Below, in pieces: positions 1 to 5,557 of a stretch of DNA of 5,557 nucleotides; the first letter of the stretch is position 1, and each line of letters starts with the position of its first letter. The position numbers and the translations under genes were made by a program. The DNA is from an uncultured Ruminococcus sp. (lineage in GTDB: Bacteria > Bacillota > Clostridia > Oscillospirales > CAG-382): NCBI GenBank assembly GCA_902783535.1, contig CACZRJ010000045.1:1-5557 (forward strand). Direction: 5' to 3'. The notes beneath the pieces are model-generated. The model was not told the DNA's origin. It worked only from the letters and a program-made list of their open reading frames with translations, and searched no databases.

Positions 1-19
1 CAGCAGGTGTGTAAGTCAT
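1..19 (-). CDS. rpsI: Ribosomal protein S9, 5' end only (partial)
   Basis: The first six codons (MTYTPA) of a minus-strand gene begin with ATG at 19-17 and run off the left edge. The start overlaps the stop codon of the L13 gene in an ATGA arrangement (ATG 19-17, TGA 18-16). A perfect AGGAGG lies nine bases upstream, inside the last codons of L13. The coding part seen is too short to identify by sequence. The name rests on the nearly universal bacterial gene order rplM-rpsI, in which S9, a 30S subunit protein whose C-terminal tail reaches the P-site tRNA, follows L13. The overlap implies translational coupling of the two genes. Identity is an inference from context; the existence of a translated start is well supported. 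Confidence 0.78.
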
Positions 20-465
20 AAATCGTTTCCTCCTGATTTCACTTCAACAGGGATCGGCTGCTGAGCCTCCTGTTCATGCTCCGGACCCGCGTAGACGCGG
101 AGACGGGTGAAGCTGACGTCGCCGATGTGGTTCTTGGGAAGCATTCCCTTGACGGCGAGTTCCATGGCCATTTCGGGTTTCTTTTCCATCAGCGTGCGGT
201 ACTTGACGGATTTCAGACCGCCGATGTAGCCGGAATGATGGTAATGGATCTTCTGGTCCAGTTTTTTGCCCGTCAGGACGGCGTTCGCGGCATTGACGAT
301 GATCACGCATTCGCCGCAGTCGACGTGGGGGGTGTATTCCGGACGGTGCTTGCCGTTGAGGATGGTCGCGGCGCAGACGGCGACTTTGCCGAGCGGCTTG
401 TTCGCTGCGTCGATGACGTACCATTTGCGCTCAACGGTTTCGGGTTTGAGCATTGTGGATTTCAT
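16..465 (-). CDS. rplM: 50S ribosomal protein L13
   Basis: This 149-residue protein is ribosomal protein L13 (uL13), an early-assembling 50S protein that binds 23S rRNA. Recognisable family signatures are ERKWYVIDA with NKPLGKVA near the N-terminus, YTPHVDCGE, the LTGKKLDQK-YHHSGY-GGLK block in the middle, the KGMLPKN segment and the RVYAGPEHEQEAQQP block near the C-terminus. The length is normal for bacteria (about 140-150). The first ATG at 465 is chosen because an AAGGA sits just upstream, and an in-frame TAA only two codons before it rules out a longer start. The later ATG (Met5) has no binding site. The stop overlaps the start of the next gene, rpsI, so the two form an operon. The last residues (KSGGNDL) after the conserved core carry the rpsI ribosome binding site. 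The sequence resembles Bacillota L13 proteins, which is the main taxonomic hint here. Confidence 0.98.
   Translation of the reverse strand: MKSTMLKPETVERKWYVIDAANKPLGKVAVCAATILNGKHRPEYTPHVDCGECVIIVNAANAVLTGKKLDQKIHYHHSGYIGGLKSVKYRTLMEKKPEMAMELAVKGMLPKNHIGDVSFTRLRVYAGPEHEQEAQQPIPVEVKSGGNDL
29..34 (-). promoter_or_regulatory. Shine-Dalgarno site of rpsI embedded in the end of rplM
   Basis: On the minus strand AGGAGG (positions 34-29) is followed by nine bases and then the ATG at 19-17. The site is read as part of two adjacent glycine codons near the C-terminus of L13, so the L13 tail is partly shaped by this signal. It fixes the rpsI start. Confidence 0.8.
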
Positions 466-502
466 GTTTTATCCTTTCGTGTCATTATATTCGTTGTTGA
501 TC

Positions 503-524
503 GCGCGCCTTTTTCCTGACGCGC
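503..524 (-). promoter_or_regulatory. GC-rich hairpin in the rplM mRNA leader
   Basis: On the minus strand GCGCGTC (524-518) can pair with GGCGCGC (509-503) around an eight-base loop, AGGAAAAA, giving seven pairs including one G-U. From the promoter at 531-558 transcription should begin near 524-525, so the hairpin would sit at the very 5' end of the mRNA. A 5'-terminal stem-loop commonly slows RNA decay, and an L13 leader element has been described in low-GC Gram-positives. Whether this hairpin belongs to that family cannot be judged here. Function is inference. Confidence 0.45.
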
Positions 525-530
525 TCGTAC

Positions 531-558
531 AGTATATCACGGTTTTTCCGCTTGTCAA
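531..558 (-). promoter_or_regulatory. Sigma-A type promoter of rplM-rpsI
   Basis: On the minus strand a perfect -35 box TTGACA (558-553) is followed by 16 bases and a -10 box TATACT (536-531), which matches the consensus in five of six positions. The -10 is preceded by TGA, fitting the extended -10 pattern TGn. The predicted start is near 524-525, giving a leader of about 60 bases before the L13 ATG. A run of A-tracts directly upstream could act as an UP element or bend. A second perfect TATAAT (489-484) lies nearer the gene but has no matching -35 box and would leave almost no leader, so it is less convincing. Confidence 0.75.
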
Positions 559-562
559 GAAC

Positions 563-615
563 TTTTTTCGATTTTTTTGATTTTTTTTGCGTTTTATTCG
601 ATTTTTTTCATTTTT
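563..615. repeat. Phased A/T-tracts in the divergent intergenic region
   Basis: Six T-runs on the plus strand occupy 563-568, 572-578, 581-588, 592-595, 602-608 and 611-615. Their centres are about 9.5, 9.5, 9, 11.5 and 8 bases apart, close to one helical turn. Tracts of four to eight A or T in helical phase are known to give intrinsic DNA curvature. They lie just upstream of the rplM -35 box, where UP elements sit, and within 40-90 bases of the plus-strand ATPase start. The rest of the 466-654 gap holds the rplM promoter and leader plus the ribosome binding site of the ATPase gene. No convincing plus-strand -35/-10 pair was found. Confidence 0.6.
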
Positions 616-654
616 GCATCATTGAAGACTCATTTTTGAGAGGAGAATCATACC

Positions 655-2646
655 ATGAGCGACAACACGTCCGTCAAAAGCGCGTCTGCAGGATCCGGAA
701 ACGCGGCAAAGCATTATTTCGTCCGGATCAGCCTGAGCTATTCGTTCGCCCAGGAAAAGGACAGGGAGGGCATCCTTCCCGTGACCGTCATCCGGAGCAG
801 GATCCCGGCCTCCTTCGAACCGGAGGGCGTCTGGACGCGGTATACTTTCGGCGTCATCCGCATGACGGCGGAGAACGAGGAGGCCTGCCGCGCGGCGGTC
901 AGAACCGTCTGGAACGAAGTGTATCCGGAATCTCCCGACGCGTTCCGCGTCCTCGTCACGCCGGACACCGAAGACGACAGAGCCAAACTGATGCGGGCCG
1001 TCTTCACGGGATATATGGGCGCGGACCCGTACATTGAACTCTGCACGGAACTGCGGAGGACCATCGAGATGCTCGCGGAAAAGGACTCGCTCGGCGCGGC
1101 GCGGGCGCAGAGCTACCTGTTCTCGATCGATCCGGGATGCGGATTCACGACGCTGCTTTCGTCGTTCGGAGACTATATGCGGCGGATGGGCGTCTTCGGA
1201 GAAAAGTCCGACGCCCGTACGAAATATATCGAGTACACGCTCGGAAAAGAGTCGGAGAACGGCTGCTCGACCGCCGACGACGTCCTTTCCGGACTCGCCA
1301 AGAACGAGGACGAGATCAACAACGCCGTGATCGGTCTGGACATCAGCTACTATCTCGACGGGCAGAAGTTCGACGAGCTCCGCAAATTCCTCAAGCGGCT
1401 GACCAGGTATTCCGACCTGTACGTATTCGTTTTCCGCGTTCCCTTCCTGGAAAAGAAGTCTCTGTCGGACATTGAGAGCACGATCGCCGACCAGATGCTC
1501 GTGCGGACGGTCGAATTCCCGCCGCTTCACGACTTCGTCGCGCGGGAGGTCTTCTACGACGCGCTGCATACGGCCGGGTATTCCGCGGAGCCGGAGCTTT
1601 ACGACGAATTCTACCGGAAGGTCCAGGAGGAAAAGACCGACGGAAGATATTACGGATTCAAGACGCTGGAGAAAGTCGCGGCGAGCCTGATCCTTCACAA
1701 GGCGGCGAAAGACGCGAAACTGGAGGCGGACGGAAAGACGTCCGACAGGGAGCACGTCCTGCGCGAGGACCTGACGGGATGGGTGAAGGATGTTTCAAAG
1801 AAGAGGACCGGATACGACGAACTGTCGGATCTGATCGGAATGGAGACCATCCGCGACCGCATCAGGGAGATCGTCGCGCAGGTGAAACTGTCCATGGCGG
1901 ACGAGAGGCTCGACCGTCCCTGCATCCATATGCGCTTCGTCGGCGCGCCCGGCACCGGAAAGACGACCGTCGCGCGGATCGTCGGCAGGATCTTCAAGGA
2001 GGAGGGCATCCTCCGGAAGGGCGCGTTCATGGAATACACGGCGCGGAATCTCTGCGCGGAATACGTCGGACAGACGGCCGTGAAGACGGCCGCCATCTGC
2101 CGGGACGCCTACGGCTCGGTCCTGTTCATCGACGAAGCCTACGCCCTTTACGAGAATCAGCACGAGAGTTCGAACGACTACGGCAAGGAGGCGCTGACGA
2201 CGCTGATCGCGGAAATGGAGAACCACCGCGACGACATGCTCGTCATCATGGCCGGCTATACGGACGACATGGAAACGCTCATGGAGGGGAACGCGGGTCT
2301 CCGCAGCCGCATGCCGTACGTGCTCACCTTCGCAAACTACACGAGACACCAGCTGCACGAGATCTTCATGAGCATGGTCTCGAAGCATTTCGACTATACG
2401 CCGGAGCTGGAGGAAGCGTCCAGGACGTATTTCGAGGAACTTTCGGAGGAGTACGTGCAGTCGAGGGAATTTTCGAACGCGCGGTTCGTCCGGAACCTGT
2501 ACGAGCGGACCTGGTCCAAGGCCGCTTTGCGCGCGTCGCTGGACGGACAGCAGAAAGTCAGCCTGACGAAGGAGGACTTCCTGACGGCGAGCGGCGAAAA
2601 AGAATTCCGCGAAAAACTGAAGCAGACGGTCAAAGTCGGCTTCTGA
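655..2646 (+). CDS. Tandem AAA+ ATPase, CbbX/SpoVK/EccA type, with a degenerate first AAA domain
   Basis: This 663-residue cytoplasmic protein has no signal peptide or membrane segment. Its C-terminal part (about 387-655) is a complete AAA+ ATPase of the CbbX/SpoVK/EccA clade: the LIGMETIRDRI lead-in at about 393, Walker A GAPGTGKTT at 430-438 (Lys436), Walker B VLFIDEAY at 489-496 (Asp493, Glu494), a sensor 1 strand VIMAGYTDD near 530, the arginine finger motif NAGLRSR at 546-552 and sensor 2 around Arg610 in FSNARFVRN. Such proteins form rings that remodel or thread partner proteins; rubisco activase CbbX, sporulation protein SpoVK and the type VII secretion ATPase EccA are known members. 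The N-terminal part (about 120-345) looks like a second AAA fold that has decayed: SIDPGCGFTT at 157-166 resembles a P-loop with Phe164 in place of lysine, and VIGLDIS at 225-231 resembles a Walker B without the glutamate. The first 100 residues are not recognised. The start at 655 has AGGAG nine bases upstream and an in-frame TGA at 637-639 just before it. Its client is unknown; the name spoVK is not justified because the protein is about twice the length of SpoVK. Confidence 0.9.
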   Translation: MSDNTSVKSASAGSGNAAKHYFVRISLSYSFAQEKDREGILPVTVIRSRIPASFEPEGVWTRYTFGVIRMTAENEEACRAAVRTVWNEVYPESPDAFRVLVTPDTEDDRAKLMRAVFTGYMGADPYIELCTELRRTIEMLAEKDSLGAARAQSYLFSIDPGCGFTTLLSSFGDYMRRMGVFGEKSDARTKYIEYTLGKESENGCSTADDVLSGLAKNEDEINNAVIGLDISYYLDGQKFDELRKFLKRLTRYSDLYVFVFRVPFLEKKSLSDIESTIADQMLVRTVEFPPLHDFVAREVFYDALHTAGYSAEPELYDEFYRKVQEEKTDGRYYGFKTLEKVAASLILHKAAKDAKLEADGKTSDREHVLREDLTGWVKDVSKKRTGYDELSDLIGMETIRDRIREIVAQVKLSMADERLDRPCIHMRFVGAPGTGKTTVARIVGRIFKEEGILRKGAFMEYTARNLCAEYVGQTAVKTAAICRDAYGSVLFIDEAYALYENQHESSNDYGKEALTTLIAEMENHRDDMLVIMAGYTDDMETLMEGNAGLRSRMPYVLTFANYTRHQLHEIFMSMVSKHFDYTPELEEASRTYFEELSEEYVQSREFSNARFVRNLYERTWSKAALRASLDGQQKVSLTKEDFLTASGEKEFREKLKQTVKVGF

Positions 2647-2658
2647 ACGAAAAAAACG

Positions 2659-2696
2659 AAAAAAGAGCGGACAAAAGCATTGCGTCCGCCTTTTTT
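2659..2696 (+). terminator. Intrinsic terminator after the AAA+ ATPase gene
   Basis: GCGGAC (2667-2672) pairs with GTCCGC (2684-2689) around an 11-base loop and is followed by a run of six T (2691-2696). The stem can be lengthened by pairing the preceding AAAAAAG with CTTTTTT past one bulged base (A2666), which would also make it partly bidirectional. It begins 12 bases after the ATPase stop codon and should separate that transcript, at least partly, from the synthetase gene at 2745. Confidence 0.85.
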
Positions 2697-2708
2697 CTGT
2701 GGTAAATA

Positions 2709-2714
2709 TATACT
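2709..2714 (+). promoter_or_regulatory. Candidate -10 box for the NRPS gene
   Basis: TATACT lies 30 bases before the synthetase ATG, in the AT-rich stretch between the terminator and the gene, and matches TATAAT in five of six positions. No good -35 box is found at the right spacing (CCGCCT at 2686-2691 falls inside the terminator) and there is no extended -10 TGn. A promoter is expected because of the terminator just upstream, but this one is only a candidate; read-through is the alternative. Confidence 0.35.
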
Positions 2715-2744
2715 GGTAAGAAATGAAATCAAAGGAGACAGCAA

Positions 2745-5557
2745 ATGGCAAACATTCTGGAAATGCTTGAACAATACGTACGCGAGGAGCCGGGCACGGC
2801 GATCCTGTTCGACGAGTCGCACGGAAAGGGCATCACCTACGCGCAGCTGGACGACATGACCGGCCGCGTCCGTTCCTTCCTGGAGCGGAACGGCATCGGA
2901 AAAGAGGATTTCGTCCTGATCAATCTCCCGCGCGGAGTGCTTCCCGTGATCGCGATGGTCGGCGTCTGGAAGGCCGGCGCCGCGTGGGCGCTCGTCGAGG
3001 ACACCTACGCGCCCGAACGGATCGATTACATCCGCAAGGACTGCGGATGCAAATTTGAATTGAACTCCGCGAACTGGGACGAGGTCATGGCGGCCGAATA
3101 CAAGCCCGGATTCGTAAAATCGGACGACCACGACGCGGCCTACGCTATCTACACCTCCGGCACCACCGGAAACCCGAAAGGGGTGCTGCATGAATTCGGC
3201 AACCTCGGAAGAGCGATCGACTCCATCCGCGTGGACGGAGAAAACCCGTTCAACGGCAAGGACCGTCTGGCGCTGCTTGCGCCGATGAACTTCGTCGCCT
3301 CGGTCATCGTCATTCTGAAGGCGCTGAGCATCAAGGGCGGCAAGACGTTCGTCGTCAGCTACGCTACGATCAAGAACCCGATGGCCTTGAAGATGTTCTT
3401 CGTCGAGAAACGGATCACCATCACCTTCCTGACGCCCTCCTACGTCCGCATGCTCGGAAACCAGACCGGACCGTTCCTCCGCATGCTCTTCGTCGGGAGC
3501 GAGCCTGCGAACAACATCTACAACAAGAATCTCGAACTGATCAACATTTACGCGGCGTCCGAGAGCGGATTCGCCGTCGGCGTTTTCCGGATCGACAAGT
3601 CCTACGAGACCTGCCCGATCGGCAAGCCGGAAGTCGAAACGAAGATCTATCTGTACGGCGAGGACGGGAACGAAGTGGGGGACGGCGAGATCGGCGAACT
3701 CTGCTTCGTGAACCCCTATGTGCGCGGATACATGAATCTGCCGGAAGAGACCGCCAAGGCTTTCAAGGACGGCATCTATCACACCGGGGACCTCGCGCGG
3801 AAGAACCCGGACGGCAATTATGTCCTTCTGGGCAGATCCGGCGACATGATCAAGATCAACGGCAACCGGATCGAACCGGCGGAGATCGAGGCCGCCGTCA
3901 AGCAGGTGCTCGGCATCGACTGGGCGGCCGCGCGCGGATTCGAGGACCACGGAAAGAGCTATCTGTGCGCCTACTACACCGCGGACGTTCAGGTGGACTC
4001 CGAACGCATGCGCACGGAACTGTCCAAGCGGCTTCCGTATTACATGATCCCCGCCTACTACATCAAGATCGATTCCGTCCCGCTGAAGGCGAACGGCAAA
4101 ATGGACCGCAAGGCGCTGCCGAAGCCGGACGCGAGCAGCTTCAAGACCGATTACGTCGCGCCGGAGAACGAGATCCAGGAAAAGATCTGCCACGCGATGG
4201 AGACCGTCCTGAAAGCAGACCGCATCGGCATTCACGACGACTTCTACGAGATGGGCGGCGACTCCCTCGGATCCATCCAGGTCATCGTGGAAAGCGGACT
4301 GCCCGGACTGAACGCGAGCGAGATCTTCCGCGGCCGTACGCCGGAGAAGATCGCCGAGCTGTATGAGAAGAGCCATGCGAACGATGACGGCGAGTCGCCG
4401 GACAGCAAGAACGCGCGTGCGCTGAAAACTGCGCATCCGCTGACCGCGGAGCAGATGTATATGGTCGACTACCAGCTGTATACGCCGAAGTCGACGATGT
4501 ACAACCTCTATTCCGTCATGAAGCTGGACAAGGAGCTCTTCGACGTCGAGAAGATGGCGAAGGCGCTGCATACGGTCATCAAGAATCACCCGGCGCTCGC
4601 GACGACCTTCGAATTCAACGCGGACGGCGAGATCGTTCAGAAATATACGCCCGAGGTCATTCAGGAGATCATGGTCGAAAAAACGACCGAATTTGAATTC
4701 GACAGCATCAAGGACACGCTGGTCCAGCCGTTCAAGATCATCGGCGGAAAGATGTACCGCTGCCGCGTCTTCGAGACGGAAAAGAACGGATACGTTTTCT
4801 TCGACGTGCATCACACGCTGTTCGACGGCACTTCTCTGAAAGTCTTCATGGGGAACGTCGGCAAGACGTACATGGGCATGCTTCCGGATCCCGACTACTA
4901 CTACCTCATGCTCCAGAACAGGGAAGACGCGATCGGAACGCCCTTCTACGAGGAAAGCAAAAAATATTTCGAAGACCGCTATGACGGCATCGAGTGGTCC
5001 AGCTATCCGACGCCCGATCATCAGTCCCGCGAAAACGAAATGGGAGAACTTTTCGCGCCGCTGAACATCGAACAGCCCATGCTTTCCGCGGTCGAACGCT
5101 CCTACAGGATCAGCAGAAACGAATTCTTCATCACCGTCGCCGCGCTTGCCGTCGCCGCTTACAACCGGAAGAACGACATCAAGCTGTCATGGATCTACAA
5201 CGGACGCGAAGACGTGCAGAGCATGAATTCGGTCGGTCTGCTCTTCCGCGACCTGCCGGTCGCCGTCCGGCTCCGCAGCGACATGACGCTCCGCGATCTT
5301 TTCGCTGATGTGCACGAACAGGTCCAGAAGGCGATCGAGCACAGCTGCTACCCGTACGTCGACACGCATAACCAGGTCGCCAGCCAGGAATCCGCATATC
5401 TCCTTTATCAGCAGGACATCCGCGACATGAGCGGCATGGACGGCATGAGCATCGAAACGGTCGACGTCCGTCAGAATCAGGCGGCGTCCCAGACGATTCT
5501 CGACATGGAGATCCTCGACGGAGCGGACGGCCTCGAACTGATGGTGGACTTCGCCGC
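2745..5557 (+). CDS. Nonribosomal peptide synthetase, adenylation - carrier - condensation (3' end missing)
   Basis: The 937 codons seen run off the right edge without a stop. The start has AAAGGAG (2731-2737) seven bases upstream and an in-frame TGA at 2724-2726. Residues about 1-460 form an adenylation domain that activates a carboxylic acid as its AMP ester: WKAGAAW at 75-81, P-loop-like YTSGTTGNPKG at 136-146, NIYAASESG at 267-275, TGDL at 347-350, GRSGDMIKINGNRIEP at 363-378, LPYYMIP at 430-436 and catalytic Lys452 in NGKMDRK. Residues about 470-540 are a carrier domain with FYEMGGDSL, where Ser507 should carry phosphopantetheine. From about 563 a condensation domain follows with an intact HHTLFDG (His689, His690, Asp694), VGLLFRDLP at 830-838 and a C6-like HSCYPY near 866; roughly the last 70 residues of that domain lie beyond the window. 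No condensation domain precedes the first adenylation domain, so this is an initiation module. Oddities are Val184 where GrsA has Asp235, motifs A5 and A8 unlike classical NRPS, and a short A2-A3 spacing. Substrate and product are unknown. Confidence 0.95.
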   Translation, partial: MANILEMLEQYVREEPGTAILFDESHGKGITYAQLDDMTGRVRSFLERNGIGKEDFVLINLPRGVLPVIAMVGVWKAGAAWALVEDTYAPERIDYIRKDCGCKFELNSANWDEVMAAEYKPGFVKSDDHDAAYAIYTSGTTGNPKGVLHEFGNLGRAIDSIRVDGENPFNGKDRLALLAPMNFVASVIVILKALSIKGGKTFVVSYATIKNPMALKMFFVEKRITITFLTPSYVRMLGNQTGPFLRMLFVGSEPANNIYNKNLELINIYAASESGFAVGVFRIDKSYETCPIGKPEVETKIYLYGEDGNEVGDGEIGELCFVNPYVRGYMNLPEETAKAFKDGIYHTGDLARKNPDGNYVLLGRSGDMIKINGNRIEPAEIEAAVKQVLGIDWAAARGFEDHGKSYLCAYYTADVQVDSERMRTELSKRLPYYMIPAYYIKIDSVPLKANGKMDRKALPKPDASSFKTDYVAPENEIQEKICHAMETVLKADRIGIHDDFYEMGGDSLGSIQVIVESGLPGLNASEIFRGRTPEKIAELYEKSHANDDGESPDSKNARALKTAHPLTAEQMYMVDYQLYTPKSTMYNLYSVMKLDKELFDVEKMAKALHTVIKNHPALATTFEFNADGEIVQKYTPEVIQEIMVEKTTEFEFDSIKDTLVQPFKIIGGKMYRCRVFETEKNGYVFFDVHHTLFDGTSLKVFMGNVGKTYMGMLPDPDYYYLMLQNREDAIGTPFYEESKKYFEDRYDGIEWSSYPTPDHQSRENEMGELFAPLNIEQPMLSAVERSYRISRNEFFITVAALAVAAYNRKNDIKLSWIYNGREDVQSMNSVGLLFRDLPVAVRLRSDMTLRDLFADVHEQVQKAIEHSCYPYVDTHNQVASQESAYLLYQQDIRDMSGMDGMSIETVDVRQNQAASQTILDMEILDGADGLELMVDFA

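Noticed and set aside
484..489. Perfect TATAAT on the minus strand as a second rplM promoter
   Set aside because: No -35 box at 16-18 bases (AAAGGC at that place) and no extended -10. A start there would nearly abut the ribosome binding site. The TTGACA/TATACT pair upstream is much better.
563..615. T-rich stretch read as an intrinsic terminator
   Set aside because: No GC-rich stem precedes the T-runs on either strand, and no gene ends there; the two flanking genes diverge from this region.
619..1755. A 378-codon minus-strand frame opposite the first half of the ATPase gene
   Set aside because: It has no family motif or ribosome binding site I could see, and its composition is that of an antisense shadow. 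The plus-strand frame has a clear start and domain structure.
1779..2705. A 308-codon plus-strand frame overlapping the ATPase C-terminal half in another frame
   Set aside because: Its translation is low-complexity Arg/Gly/His sequence without motifs, while the overlapping frame carries Walker A, Walker B and sensor motifs.
2745..4120. Adenylation domain as DltA (D-alanine - carrier ligase)
   Set aside because: The domain is fused to its own carrier and a condensation domain, and it lacks the Asp at GrsA 235 that DltA has. There are no other dlt genes nearby.
2394..5021. An 875-codon open frame on the minus strand opposite the synthetase and the end of the ATPase gene
   Set aside because: It lies antisense to two genes with clear family motifs and crosses their terminator and promoter region. 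Its translation is rich in Arg, Val, Asp and His with no recognisable domain, as expected when a GC-rich gene is read on the opposite strand.

Overview
The window looks like a chromosomal segment of a fairly GC-rich member of the Bacillota, most likely a gut- or rumen-type clostridial lineage. The evidence is the Firmicutes-like L13 sequence, strong AGGAGG-type ribosome binding sites, TTGACA/TATACT promoter elements and a SpoVK/CbbX-type AAA+ ATPase. This assignment is inference from sequence character, not from a database match.

Layout: at the left edge, on the minus strand, lies the conserved rplM-rpsI pair (ribosomal proteins L13 and S9). The two genes overlap by an ATGA, and only the first six codons of rpsI are inside the window. 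rplM has a recognisable sigma-A promoter and a short leader with a GC-rich hairpin. A 189-bp intergenic region (466-654) then holds six T-tracts spaced about one helical turn apart, which probably bend the DNA between the divergent genes.

On the plus strand, 655-2646 encodes a 663-residue AAA+ protein. Its C-terminal half is a complete CbbX/SpoVK/EccA-type ATPase. Its N-terminal half looks like a second AAA domain that has lost its P-loop lysine. An intrinsic terminator (2659-2696) follows. A second plus-strand gene starts at 2745 with a clear ribosome binding site and stays open to the right edge. It is a nonribosomal peptide synthetase with the order adenylation - carrier - condensation (the last domain cut by the window). 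Because it begins with an adenylation domain, it looks like an initiation module.

The most unusual points are in these two genes. The adenylation domain has valine where alpha-amino-acid-activating domains have the conserved aspartate (Asp235 in GrsA numbering). Two of its other core motifs also resemble acyl-CoA synthetases more than classical NRPS domains, so its starter may not be an ordinary alpha-amino acid. The adjacent tandem AAA+ ATPase with a pseudo-enzyme half could be a remodelling partner of the synthetase or could be unrelated; a terminator separates the two. The small molecule made here, if any, cannot be read from this window.
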